Notes under the pieces: model-generated
Told to the model about the DNA's origin: nothing
What the model saw: only the letters and a program-made list of their open reading frames with translations
Databases searched by the model: none
Part shown: piece after piece, positions 23,508 through 34,300 of the stretch
Layout: every line of letters starts with the position of its first letter
Numbering within the stretch: the stretch's first letter is position 1
Program-made: the position numbers and the translations under genes
NCBI GenBank assembly: GCA_007844125.1
Contig: CM017572.1
Span: forward strand, 35,885,203 to 35,949,202
Direction: 5' to 3'
Origin: Sinonovacula constricta
Lineage: Eukaryota; Mollusca; Bivalvia; Cardiida; Solecurtidae
DNA: 64,000 nt

Positions 23508-23908
23508 ATGTAAACAAGCTGTTTTGGTTTCTGACAAGAAGATTTTCAAAGTTTTCCTATATGGCCTTATATGGACAATAGCCAAGCCCCTGGCGCCCAT
23601 GTTTTTAAATGGATCAGAATCATTTGAACAATCTTGATACAGGGCCACTCAAAGAACATGTATACCAAATATGAAGGCTCTTGCAGTTTCTGACAAGAAG
23701 AATTTCTTATTTTTCTTTATAGCCTGATGTGCTAGCCATAATCTTTGACGAATCAAAATTATTTTTACAACTTTTCTATCTCCTTGCCTACTTAAGCATC
23801 TGAGAAAGTTTGGCTGAATTTGGCCCAGCAATTTCAGTGGAGAAAATTTTGTTTGAAAATGTTGGACGATCACAAAAGCCCACCATAAGCATAAGCTCAG
23901 GTGAGCTA
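23508..23908 (+). mobile_element. Bivalve-type interspersed repeat body, copy
   Basis: Shares with 31002-31490 and 34463-34965: GTTTCTGACAAGAAGATTTT, AAAGTTTTCC, ATACAGGGCCAC, TGCCTACTTAA, TCTGAGAAAGTTTGGCTGAA then TTTGGCCCAG, and GAAAATGTTG near the end. The 5' GAGGGCCATGATGG start is missing, so it is 5'-truncated or rearranged. Confidence 0.7.
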
Positions 23909-23989
23909 AATAAGAATATATGACAAAGACCTATACCCTGACAAAGCACAGGACAAAGGTATTCACATGCGAGTCAGATGTAAAAGTAA

Positions 23990-24140
23990 GAACAAATCGT
24001 GTTGAGTCATTAAACAAAAAAAGCAAACCCAACAGTTACTGCCTTGGAACTGTCAGTTGGCAAAAGGGACCGACTGGGTTGCTTAAACTGGTTTTAAAGA
24101 GCTCTAATCTCACACTTCCTGAGGGGTTTCTCAAATGCAA
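23990..24140 (+). repeat. Interspersed repeat (GACCGACTGGG family), copy 1
   Basis: GTCAGTTGGCAAAAGGGACC then GACTGGGTTGCTTAAAC matches copies at 42660-42790 and 43320-43495. Confidence 0.75.
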
Positions 24141-24144
24141 GCAA

Positions 24145-25320
24145 TGAAAAGAAAACTTGTTAAAAACAGTAACAAAGGAAATGAAACAATGAACTGAACA
24201 AAATGCAAGATTCATTTCTCTTTATATAAATATTATGATGCTATCTTTTAATTATGTAATGCATCATAAGTATTATTGTATCTTTTTATGTTTTACATTA
24301 TAACATTGTATTTCAATAATCTGGCATATGTGAAATAAGTGTCAGATATCGAAATGATAGTCATTTAATGTAGGTATGAAATATTCTACTTATACCTCAA
24401 TATAATGTAATTCAAATAATCAAATCGTTTATTCAGGCATGTAGGCAAATAAATTGCCATTGGCCCTTAACAAATATTATGAAACAAATATGGCCACACA
24501 TATACACACATTCAATAAACAAGCATTCAATCCGTACAATCAACATAGGATAATAGACAATAGACATAGACAATAGTACTTACATCAATGCTGTTAATGC
24601 CATGTTTATCTGTCAGATTAACATAATTAATTATATGTAACAAATTGTATATATATAATTATATCATACATATATGTTTTAGAAAAAGAAAAACATCAAC
24701 AAATGAAGAACCACAACATAGACATGTACGCAATTTGAAATATTTTTTAAACAGTAATAATAACAGTTTACAGATGTTTATATATTCATATGTTTACACA
24801 GAGTATATAAAATCAGCCGATAAATTTACCTGGTCAGATAAGACAGCTTTAATACTTTTGAACCCATTACTCTGTTATGCAAGTTTGTCTTATTTTAAAG
24901 GCTTCCATTAAGTATTTAGCTATGTTTATTTGTATCCTTTTATTACAAATAATTAATGTTCCATATTGTAATATTTTGGATGTCTAAATGATGATATTTC
25001 TTAAGTCAATTAATCTTGGGTACAGCACTAACTGTCCAGATGTTTCACAATCATTTTATGATGACCACTGGCTGAGTCTGGGTTAATTATGCAAAATCTA
25101 AGAGTCATTTAGCTGTGCTCAGTGTGCTGTGCATATAGCTTGCTTAACTTGGTCACCAGCTGGAACCTGTCTGGTGATATATCTGTCATTACATCATAAA
25201 GAAGCATGTAGGGCCAAATCAAAGGAAGCCAAAATAATGTTGATAGTTAACAATTTGCATAATTTATTGCTTAAGCATTAGGCTTCTTGTGACAGACTGC
25301 TATATATAAGACTGTTGTGA
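24145..25320. other. AT-rich spacer
   Basis: About 1.2 kb with no supported gene. The open frame at 24645 is Asn/Tyr/Ile-rich and featureless. Confidence 0.3.
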
Positions 25321-25321
25321 C

Positions 25322-25335
25322 TCTGTAGGATTTAG
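25322..25335 (+). repeat. Target-site duplication, left
   Basis: TCTGTAGGATTTAG matches the right-hand TCTGTAGGATATAG at 28012-28025 in 13 of 14 positions. Confidence 0.75.
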
Positions 25336-25408
25336 TTCCGCAACAAAGACCCCTTTAAATGACTCATCACTATCGAAATTAAAGCTATGCTGAAAAGACA
25401 TTGATTAC

Positions 25409-26058
25409 AAAGATAGTATAAAATTCCTAGGTCTCATCTTCGATAAAAACCTTACATGGGAAGAACACATAAAAACACTAATAGGCAGATGCGAAAAAGA
25501 CCTGAACTTAATCAGATCAATAAGAGGAAAAGAGTGGGGTACTAGTAAGAAATGCCTTAATACATAATACCAGGCACTGATCAAATCAAACATTCAATAT
25601 GGAATGGTAGCGTACGGGTAGGCAAACAAATCTATATTAAATAAGGTTCAGAAAAAGAAATAGAAACAGAAATAGAGCGATCAAAACAATAATCGGGGTA
25701 CCCAGTTTCTCTAGAACTGAAGCAACACATGCTGAGATTGGAGAACTACCTATAACTGACCAAATTAATATACTCAGTTTGAAGTATTTGGTCCGCTCTA
25801 CCACGTTAGGCTGCTCTTTAAGCACTAATAAGGAAATATTTAAGCGAGTAGGAAAATGGCCCAAATTCCCCCCAAAACCTATACACTCAACACATATTAG
25901 AATTACTAGAGGAGATACAACTTGAATCCAATCAACTTACACCACCCTCTTATCCAAACGTCATAGGAATCGAACCTATGTCTATAGATACAGGCCTAAG
26001 CAAACTAATAAGTAAGACAGATAACCCGTTTACAATCAAACAAGCCGCATAAAATTAC
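25409..26058 (+). pseudogene. LINE reverse transcriptase, C-terminal part, broken
   Basis: Reads DSIKFLGLIFDKNLTWEEHI, then RCEKDLNLIRSIRGKEWG, a stop, YQALIKSNIQYGMVAYG, a stop, and after a frameshift RAIKTIIGVPSFSRTEATH and EIGELPITDQINILSLKYL. The FLG...LTW...HI motif is the RT thumb region typical of LINE ORF2. At least four in-frame stops and one frameshift mean it cannot make an active enzyme. Confidence 0.85.
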
Positions 26059-26517
26059 TTGAACAGGTCTGTATCATCAATCAAAATCTACACCGACGGT
26101 AGTAAAGATCCGCTTAAAATGATAGCAGGGGCAGACATAGATATATACGAAGGAGAATCAATTAAAGCCAATGCAAAAATTAAATTAGACCATAGAATTT
26201 CAATATTCTCCTGCGAACCACTAGCCATTAAGGAAGCCATTTCTTGGGTATATAAAAATAAAATAACCAGTAGTATCGTAGATATTTACACCAACTTGCT
26301 CAGCGCATTACATGCCCTACAACAAATTAAAGGAACAAACAGACAAGAAATAATTAATCACATATATAGGCTCACCGCCGATATTAGGTCCAATTTTAAT
26401 ATTACAATAAATCTTGTCTGGATACCCAGTCATATAGGAATCACAGGTAATGAAATAGCAGATAAGTTAGCAGCACGCAACAGCACAAGCAGAACTAGAA
26501 CACCAGTTAAACATTAA
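26059..26517 (+). pseudogene. LINE RNase H domain
   Basis: A 152-residue open frame with the type I RNase H order: YTDGSKD (Asp13), the helix Glu at CEPLAIKEAI (Glu53), the third acidic site, and VWIPSHIGITGNEIADKLA (His124, Asp135). In active enzymes the third site is an Asp in a TDS-x-x-AL motif. Here it reads IYTNLLSAL with Asn79, so catalysis is probably lost. The frame itself is intact, but it sits in a decayed element. The start codon given is simply the first Met after an upstream stop. Confidence 0.9.
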
Positions 26518-26880
26518 ATTGGGAATAACAATCATAGATAGAAAAAAACTACTATTTCCGCCCCCTGACAAAGCAGAATTAATTAAGGCGGCGCTATTCA
26601 AATACCTAGAAGACATTAATTATACAAATAGCATCTGATTCCAATATTGAAATTCATTCAATCTTACCCCCTACAGTGCGTTCATTTTGGTCCGTAAAAT
26701 CAAATAGCCCCTACACCAATCGCACAGACCAATCAGAAAGCAGCGAAACAATTTATCCCGAAGTAGGTCAATTCCCATCTTACATAATAAACACCAAGCC
26801 CAGCGTGCCCATAATATTCAATAATATGGGAAGGATATATACAATTAACCAAAATATCACATTAGGTAGCAATTTATAAT
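26518..26880 (+). pseudogene. LINE ORF, decayed C-terminus
   Basis: After the RNase H a shifted frame reads LNIKLGITIIDRKKLLFPPP, then DKAELIKAALFKYLEDINY, then stops accumulate. Probable remains of the ORF2 C-terminus; a Cys-rich zinc knuckle is not clear. Confidence 0.5.
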
Positions 26881-26924
26881 GCTTAGGTACATTACACAAT
26901 AAATAGAATCAAATAGATGGCAGC

Positions 26925-27120
26925 TCGCTGAATAAACGGTGGACTCCTAAAGACCCCGTAGAAACAAAGGCACCTGATACCCCCTCTCTACAAGCACTTA
27001 GGAAAATCCACCAAATACAACTCTGGATCGAACTAATATATATATATATTAACATTCAAAATACGCTGAATAAACGGAAGCCCACTAAGGGGTCCGTATA
27101 AACAAAGGCCACCCACAAAG
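26925..27120 (+). repeat. Duplicated motif in the LINE 3' untranslated part
   Basis: GCTGAATAAACGG at about 26927 and 27062 is followed both times by CC-rich text, GTA(G/T)AAACAAAGGC and ACC. A two-copy internal repeat of about 135 bp. Confidence 0.65.
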
Positions 27121-28011
27121 GTTCAATAAGCATATCACCCTACCATTATGTAATAATTATTACTATGTTATAACACGCATGGCTACCCCCTCTAACACTG
27201 TTCATGCACTATAGGACAGTGGGGAAAAAACAAAAACAAAAAAAAACTTCCACTGCTGTATATAGTATAGAAATGCATAGATTAGAATATGTAGAATTTG
27301 TAGTGATAAGTATGCTTGAGTGTATGAGACCCTTGAGTGCATGAATTATGTGTGTGGTAGAGTCAGGAAATCCATAAGGTAATGGCCGCCTAACATACTT
27401 TAGGCATATTTAATACTCTTATATTGACTACTAAGCAGAGGCGAGCATTACCTTATACCACCAGCCGGGGACTTCTTTCTTGACATATACATTACATATG
27501 TAAGGCAAGGAAGATGGTTAGGTGGGCGGTCGGGCCCCGGGCATCCAGACATCAAATATTAAAATAAGAAACACTAGGGTCTATATTATCTACCTTATCC
27601 CACTATTAAATACGCAGCTTATTAGCTAAACACTTCGCTAAAGGTGCATCCCTTCCCTGCCATCTCACATTTTGTTAAGGGAAAAGGTACGCCGAAAAAG
27701 GGAACCGTTCTTATGGTGAACAATGAAGAAAACCAACTTCACTAGACCCTAGTGTCAGGGGAGCGAGCCATAAATTACCAAGTGGAATTCACTCAAAATA
27801 TGATCAATTCCCCTTAGGATAAATAAATGTAAAATTAAACCATCCTTTTAGTAAATGGGTACATAAACTAGGTACCTACTTAGGGCCCACTTTAGATTAC
27901 ATATGTGGAATACAATATTTAAGTCATGCATGGGCAACATGGCGGGGTCAGGAAAAAGCCCTACACAGGGCAAGTAGACCCTCATTAAACTAGTTTCAGT
28001 CAGTCAGTCAG

Positions 28012-28025
28012 TCTGTAGGATATAG
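28012..28025 (+). repeat. Target-site duplication, right
   Basis: TCTGTAGGATATAG, immediately after the (CAGT)n tail. Pairs with 25322-25335. Confidence 0.75.
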
Positions 28026-28318
28026 AAGGAATTCCTTGATTCTAGAAGACACGTCATATATATTTGTAATGGATTATCCATTGTAATAAGTTGTTGGAAC
28101 TCCACTGTGTTATTTAAATTGCTGTTATATTTAGAAAAAACATGTTTAAACAACAAGCAAGCCATTCTGCTGTTTTTCCGTACCCGTCTTGTGACTCTGG
28201 ATGATAATTCACATTAACAACAGCTTGAACTTGAACTTCGAAACTAACTTTATAATATAAACTTTAGCTAACGTAACATGAATTTATTAGACTGGCAAAT
28301 AGTGAAGATCTAGATAAG
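28026..28318. other. Possible 3' UTR or spacer of the minus-strand gene
   Basis: AT-rich sequence downstream (minus strand) of the proposed stop at 28319-28321. No polyadenylation site could be fixed. Confidence 0.25.
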
Positions 28319-28396
28319 TCAGGTCACTGCTGAAAGATGTCTGACCACGATCTGTACTGTTTGCTTCAGAACCTCTAACATTATGTCTTGGCACCG
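28319..28396 (-). CDS. Minus-strand gene, putative last exon
   Basis: An acceptor ...GGACATGCAG precedes RCQDIMLEVLKQTVQIVVRH then LSAVT and a TGA stop (28319-28321). It has 26 codons including the stop, phase 0. The polypyrimidine tract is weak, so the acceptor position is uncertain. Confidence 0.5.
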   Translation of the reverse strand, partial: RCQDIMLEVLKQTVQIVVRHLSAVT

Positions 28397-31300
28397 CTGC
28401 ATGTCCATGTATGAAGATTAGTCTGGTTTATTAAGAAATGTAGCAAGCTAAGAGTCAAAGGGATTTAAGATGCACCAACAGCATATACAATGATGTCATA
28501 CAGCAACTTTATTCGATGATAATTGCTCCTGTGGAGGATGAGTTCCCACACTGGGATAGAACCACTATCACAAAACAGACTTGCTTTAAAGCTGGTATCT
28601 GACAATTTAGAATATTCCCCCCCACCCCAAACCATTTGTTACATCACACTGACACACCTGTGGCCATATTGGCGACATTAAGCTATTTATTGGTGGAGGA
28701 AGACTGCAGACTTATGCCTGGGCTTATGCCGGGACTCGAACTCACGCTGTCAAGGGCTGAGGAGTTACAAGTCAGTAAATAATCCAAAATCATGAAGTGT
28801 ACAGTGACGGTTCTTATGCACTGCACTCAGTCTGAACGAGATCTATCCACATGCCAAGTTTCAAATCAATAACTTTGATAACATAGGAGTTATGCTCCAG
28901 ACAAGAAAATTAAACAAAGGTGCATAACTCCAAAATCGTAAAGTAAAGAGTTACGGCTCCTGTGCAGTGCACTTTGTCTCAATAAGACCTATCTATGTAT
29001 CAAGTTTTAAGACAATAGCTTTGATATTATAGGCTGAATATTATTCAGCTGAATGACCTTCCCACATTAAGTCCAGAATGAGACTCGAACTCACTCAGAG
29101 ACTAAGCAGTCAGAGAAGAAACAATCGGCAACTCTACCACTACAACAAGGGTGTTCCACTAACCTAGCCTTATATGAGACTGCAGACTGGTACGCAATGG
29201 GCCTGTCTAGAGATGCAGTTGTGAGTCATTAAATTCCACCATCACAATTCCAAATCATGCCTTGAACTCAAGTCACCATTTTTATTTCAGCAAAACCAAA
29301 TAATTTTTAAGAAGATTTGATGTGAATGTAACTGCAAACTAGCCCAGTTTAATCTGCATGCAAAGTTCTAGACATTAGCTCCTAATACTTCAGAGGTATG
29401 TTGTGCTGAAAATCATGATATGAGCAATTCTTACATAACAATGGTTGAATACTTGCCTTATTTATGTTTGTTTATTGGGTTTATCGTCCCAACAACAGTA
29501 TTTCAGTTATCTGGAGACGGTGTCCACTTGAAGCAGATATAGTCATGTCTTCAATGTGTATAGCATGCTGTGAACACCTGGCATGATACCACACCCAGTT
29601 ACACTATTCTGACACCGGGCCAACCAGTCGTGGAACTACCCTTATATTTGATTGAGCGTTAGCAAGGGAGCTATACCACTACCATTTTTTATGACTTTGG
29701 TATGTCGCGGCCCGGGACCGAACCCGGGGCCTCCCGTACCTGTAGCCGATGCTCTACCGATTGCGCAACCAAGTCCTGTCTTACTTATGTCAAATAGGCG
29801 ATTACTGAAATGCACTCAAGGATGTTCTGGTTTTGCCAGTCGTGGAACAACTCTGATAAGCTCTGAGTAAATAAGGTAAGCATACCACAGCCTATTTTTT
29901 ATAACAGTCAAACCCCAGTTGCTTAAACACACTATCAATCAAACAGAACTGTCGGTCCAAGCATTTTGCCTTCTTTCTTCTTAACCATGAGATTGCTTGT
30001 TCAACTTTAAGTTCAAACAGTCCAACAAGTTGCTTGTTCCTACAGTCTATTTACCTGAATTTTCGCACCTTATCTGTTGAATAACCATCTCTGCTCTGTA
30101 CTTCAATGCGTCTTAACTTGGATTTGAACCCAGTGCCTCCTGAACATGGAGCCGAAGCTATACCGAACATGCTATCGAGACTGGTCTTTGGTATGATGTC
30201 TAATCTTGGGTTTGATACTTACATGATCTGTGTCCAGTATCTTCTGTATGGAGGTCTGTACCTTGTCAAGGTCCTCAATATTCAAGGCATGTAAGTACAG
30301 CTCCCCGATAAACTGCTCAGTATAGGGGTGTTGACTCAGCAACTGGCAAGTGAGAAAAACATTTGTAATGACAGCACAGAAAATGGTAACAATGAAACCA
30401 TTTTTAACTCTTACTTAACCAGTTCACTGACCTGGCACAAGTGGCGCTGTAGATGGGAAGTGTTTAATGATGCCTCAGCTCAAGTGTTGCTCAGGGTCTA
30501 CTGGATAATTGTACATAGTACATAGTGCTCTTAACTTTTTATTTCATACACTGCATAAGAAGAGACCAAGATGTTGGCCTTTATTTCAGCGATCACTACA
30601 GGCATAGTTATTGTTTTTGTTACATCGCACCAACACAATTATGATCATGTCATGATCCAGCTAATTATTTGTAGAGGGCGACCCCAGACTTTTATCTGGG
30701 TAGAACCACCACCACAGAGCAGATTAGCTGGAAAACCACCTCACATGAAAGTTTTCACCCAGACCAGGATCTAAACCCATATGGTGAGGGGCTTATGAGT
30801 TACAAGTCAACAACCCTAACCACTTGTCATTCAAATGATTTTTCAAACAGAGGAGATGTTAGAAATGTTTACATTAACAAAACACTCTAAGTACTGTAGT
30901 AATTGTAGCTTAGAGGCTATACTATAAATCACATCAGTAGAGTGTCCCTTCAGGTATGTGTGGTTCCCGGTTCAAAGCTGGGCACAGACAGCAAAATAAT
31001 TAACAAGAGGGCCATGATAGTCTTATATCACTCACCTGAGTGTCGTCGACATTTTTCAGCCCTTGTGGCTATGCTTTTTGACAGATTAAAATTCTTTTAA
31101 CAATATTGATACAAGGCCACCAAAGGAATACATAAACCAAACATCAAAGCTCTAGCTTTTGTGGTTTATGACAAGGTTTTCAAAGTTTTCCCATATAGCC
31201 ATATAAGGAAAATGAACACACCCTTGGTGGCCACCCAAGAAACATGTACACCAAATATCAGGGCTCTAGCACTGACAGTTTCTGACAAGAAGATTTTATA

Positions 31301-34300
31301 AGTTTTCCTACATAGCCATATATAGAAAATGGTCATGCGTCTGGCAGCCCTGTTTTTTGACAGATCAAAATTTTTTTAACAATATTTCGCTTCTCCTGCC
31401 TACTTAACCTTCTGAGAAAGTTTAGCTGAATTTGGCCCAGAAGTTTCAGAGGAGATGTCTTTTGAAAATGTTGATGGATGTGTGACAATGGGTGGTGGTG
31501 GTGGTAGTAGTAGTATTGCTCCCTGCTAAATCTGAAGCAGATGTTTGGTAAGTTTCACAATTGGGTAGCCTAGTGTTAGAATAACGTAACCAGAAGACGA
31601 TTATGCCAGGCTGGGTGCTTTCACAGTGAAGGCAGTAGTATATATTCATCAAGTAGACAATGTCTCTGGAAAACTGAAAGATTGATTTAATCTTAATGTA
31701 ACCTTCAATACAATCTTGTCTTTTCTCACTTTTTTCTGCACGCTGTTTGAGAGGCCCTGCTTGCTGTCAAGGCTTGTGACTTCACGTTTCCAGCGAAGCC
31801 AGATAAGCTTGATCCACATCCTCCTCCATGCATACCATTGTCGCTCATTGGGGTCGACCAGCAGGTCCATCAGCCCCTCCAGGTCAGCTGTGATGTTGGA
31901 CTGAAATATTTTTATTATGTATTCATACAAAACTAGACTTGAAACTCATCTGACTGCTTAGTTTATAGAGCCAAGGACTTAAGATGAGGTCTTCTATCTG
32001 ACCTGCTGTGTACAAGTGGTTCTACACAGACAATTGTCTGAGGTCTTCTATCTGACCTGCAGTGTACCAGTGGTTCTACACAGACAATTGTCTGAGGTCT
32101 TCTATCTGACCTGCAGTGTACCAGTGGTTCTACACAGACAATTGTCTGAGGTCTTCTATCTGACCTGCAGTGTACCAGTGGTTCTACACAGACAATTGTC
32201 TGAGGTCTTCTATCTGACCTGCAGTGTGCCAGTGGTTCTACACAGACAATTGTCTGGGGTCTTCTATCTGACCTGCAGTGTACCAGTGGTTCTACACAGA
32301 CAATTGTCTGGGGTCTTCTATCTGACCTGCAGTGTGCCAGTGGTTCTACACAGACAATTGTCTGAGGTCTTCTATCTGACCTGCAGTGTACCAGTGGTTC
32401 TACACAGACAATTGTCTGAGGTCTTCTATCTGACCTGCAGTGTACCAGTGGTTCTACACAGACAATTGTCTGAGGTCTTCTATCTGACCTGCAGTGTGCC
32501 AGTGGTTCTACACAGACAATTGTCTGAGGTCTTCTATCTGACCTGCAGTGTACCAGTGGTTCTACACAGACAGTTGTCTGTGGTCTTCTATCTGACCTGC
32601 TGTGTACCAGTGGTTCTACACAGACAGTTGTCTGGGGTCTTCTATCTGACCTGCAGTGTGCCAGTGGTTCTACACAGACAATTGTCTGGGGTCTTCTATC
32701 TGACCTGCAGTGTACCAGTGGTCCTACACAGACAATTGTCTGAGGTCTTCTATCTGACCTGCAGTGTACCAGTGGTTCTACACAGACAATTGTCTGGGGT
32801 CTTCTATCTGACCTGCAGTGTACCAGTGGTTCTACATAGACAATTGTCTGGGGTCTTCTATCTGACCTGCAGTGTACCAGTGGTTCTACACAGACAATTG
32901 TCTGGGGTCTTCTATCTGACCTGCAGTGTACCAGTGGTTCTACACTGACAATTGTCTGGGGTCTTCTATCTGACCTGCAATGTACCAGTGGTTCTACACA
33001 GACAATTGTCTGGGGTCTTCTATCTGACCTGCAATGTACCAGTGGTTCTACACAGACAATTGTCTGGGGTCTTCCCACATCAAGATAGCTGGACTTTGTT
33101 ATAATGACTGTGTCGCTGTGATGTATATTTTTAAAACAAAAACTGGATTACAGTCAATAATTTGAGTTAAGAATGCCTGAGTAAGTCATTGCCTTTGTTA
33201 TGTTAGCATATAAAGGAAACTAATGCTTGGTACAATTCCTCTTATTTTATAATTTAGAAATTATTGATGATTGCGCAGGACATTCCATTAAAAGCAAGAA
33301 GGATCGCCACGGCAACTCTAACCTCTTGGCCATGGAGAACATCAAACCTCTACAGCCATACTACCTCTGGTTGGTATACTGCTGTACTTTATACAGTAAA
33401 GTTTTAACTGAGTGTACTACTGAAACAATTATTAAGTTCTTAGTTCATAAAATTCTTAGTTCATAAATTTGTGAGCTGAAAATATGCTAATCAATGATAC
33501 AAGAACACCCCCCCCTCCCCCAGGTATCAGAGTTTGTCATGATAAAACCAAGAAATAAGGGTAGCCAGAGTTATGTAACTTATCAGCGTCATGACCAGTG
33601 CCCTGTTTAGTAAGTGTGCAAACTTTCATGCACTGCTCTTTGTAGAAAGTGAGAAATTTCCAACTTGCCAAAACAGGTTAACCATTATCTCTAAGTACAA
33701 AAAGGGGAGATAAACTATGAAATAAAGGTTGTCAATGTTTTTTTTTATATTTTGGACGAGTTATCAGTTTATTTGAATCAAAGGATGGCCCAATGATAAA
33801 ATGCTGCTTATGTCTTAGGTCTTCTGTGCAATATATTTCTTGTTATCTGTTTTGCATGGCTTTAAGAAATGGGATTCAAACATTAGACTCACCTGACTCT
33901 TACAACCAAAGGGAGATCATCAGCTGGTGCCTTCACTGAACCATAGCATGCTTATCCGGGACACAAACCCTCAACCTGCAATCAATAAGGTCAGTGCTGC
34001 CTTTACGGTTATATGAGAAATAATGTCAGTGTGGTGTATTTCTAACAGCAGAAATAATTAAAAATTAAATTTTACAAATAATGTCACTGTGAGGTGTTTC
34101 TTACAACAGAAATAGTTAACAATCATTTTTTTAATTAATCTCACTGTGAGGTATTTCTTACAACAGAAATAATTAAAAATTAATGTTGATGAGGCTGTTG
34201 ACATAATCCATGTTTCATTTAAACCACAACTGAAGATACATTATGTTAACAAATGATTAATGTTATATAAAGAATATTTGGAAGATTTCTTTAATTAAAT

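Larger units (their letters stand above)
25336..28011 (+). mobile_element. 5'-truncated non-LTR retrotransposon (LINE) with RT end and RNase H
   Basis: About 2.7 kb bounded by a 14-bp target-site duplication. It contains a decayed reverse-transcriptase C-terminus, an RNase H domain, a further decayed coding stretch to about 26880, then a long 3' untranslated part that ends in a (CAGT)n tail (27997-28011). The tail and duplication are hallmarks of target-primed reverse transcription. The presence of RNase H after the RT points to an I/Jockey-like or related clade rather than RTE, but I cannot assign it. Severe 5' truncation is usual for LINE copies. Confidence 0.85.

Noticed and set aside
31963..33078. 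371-codon minus-strand frame with 18-residue repeats
   Set aside because: Same arithmetic effect with a 54-bp unit. The opposite strand is also open, and the unit looks SINE-derived.
33893..33935. Minus-strand exon KAPADDLPLVVRV between the proposed gene exons
   Set aside because: The 43-nt length gives a phase that cannot join the phase-0 exons, and it overlaps a tRNA-like relic.
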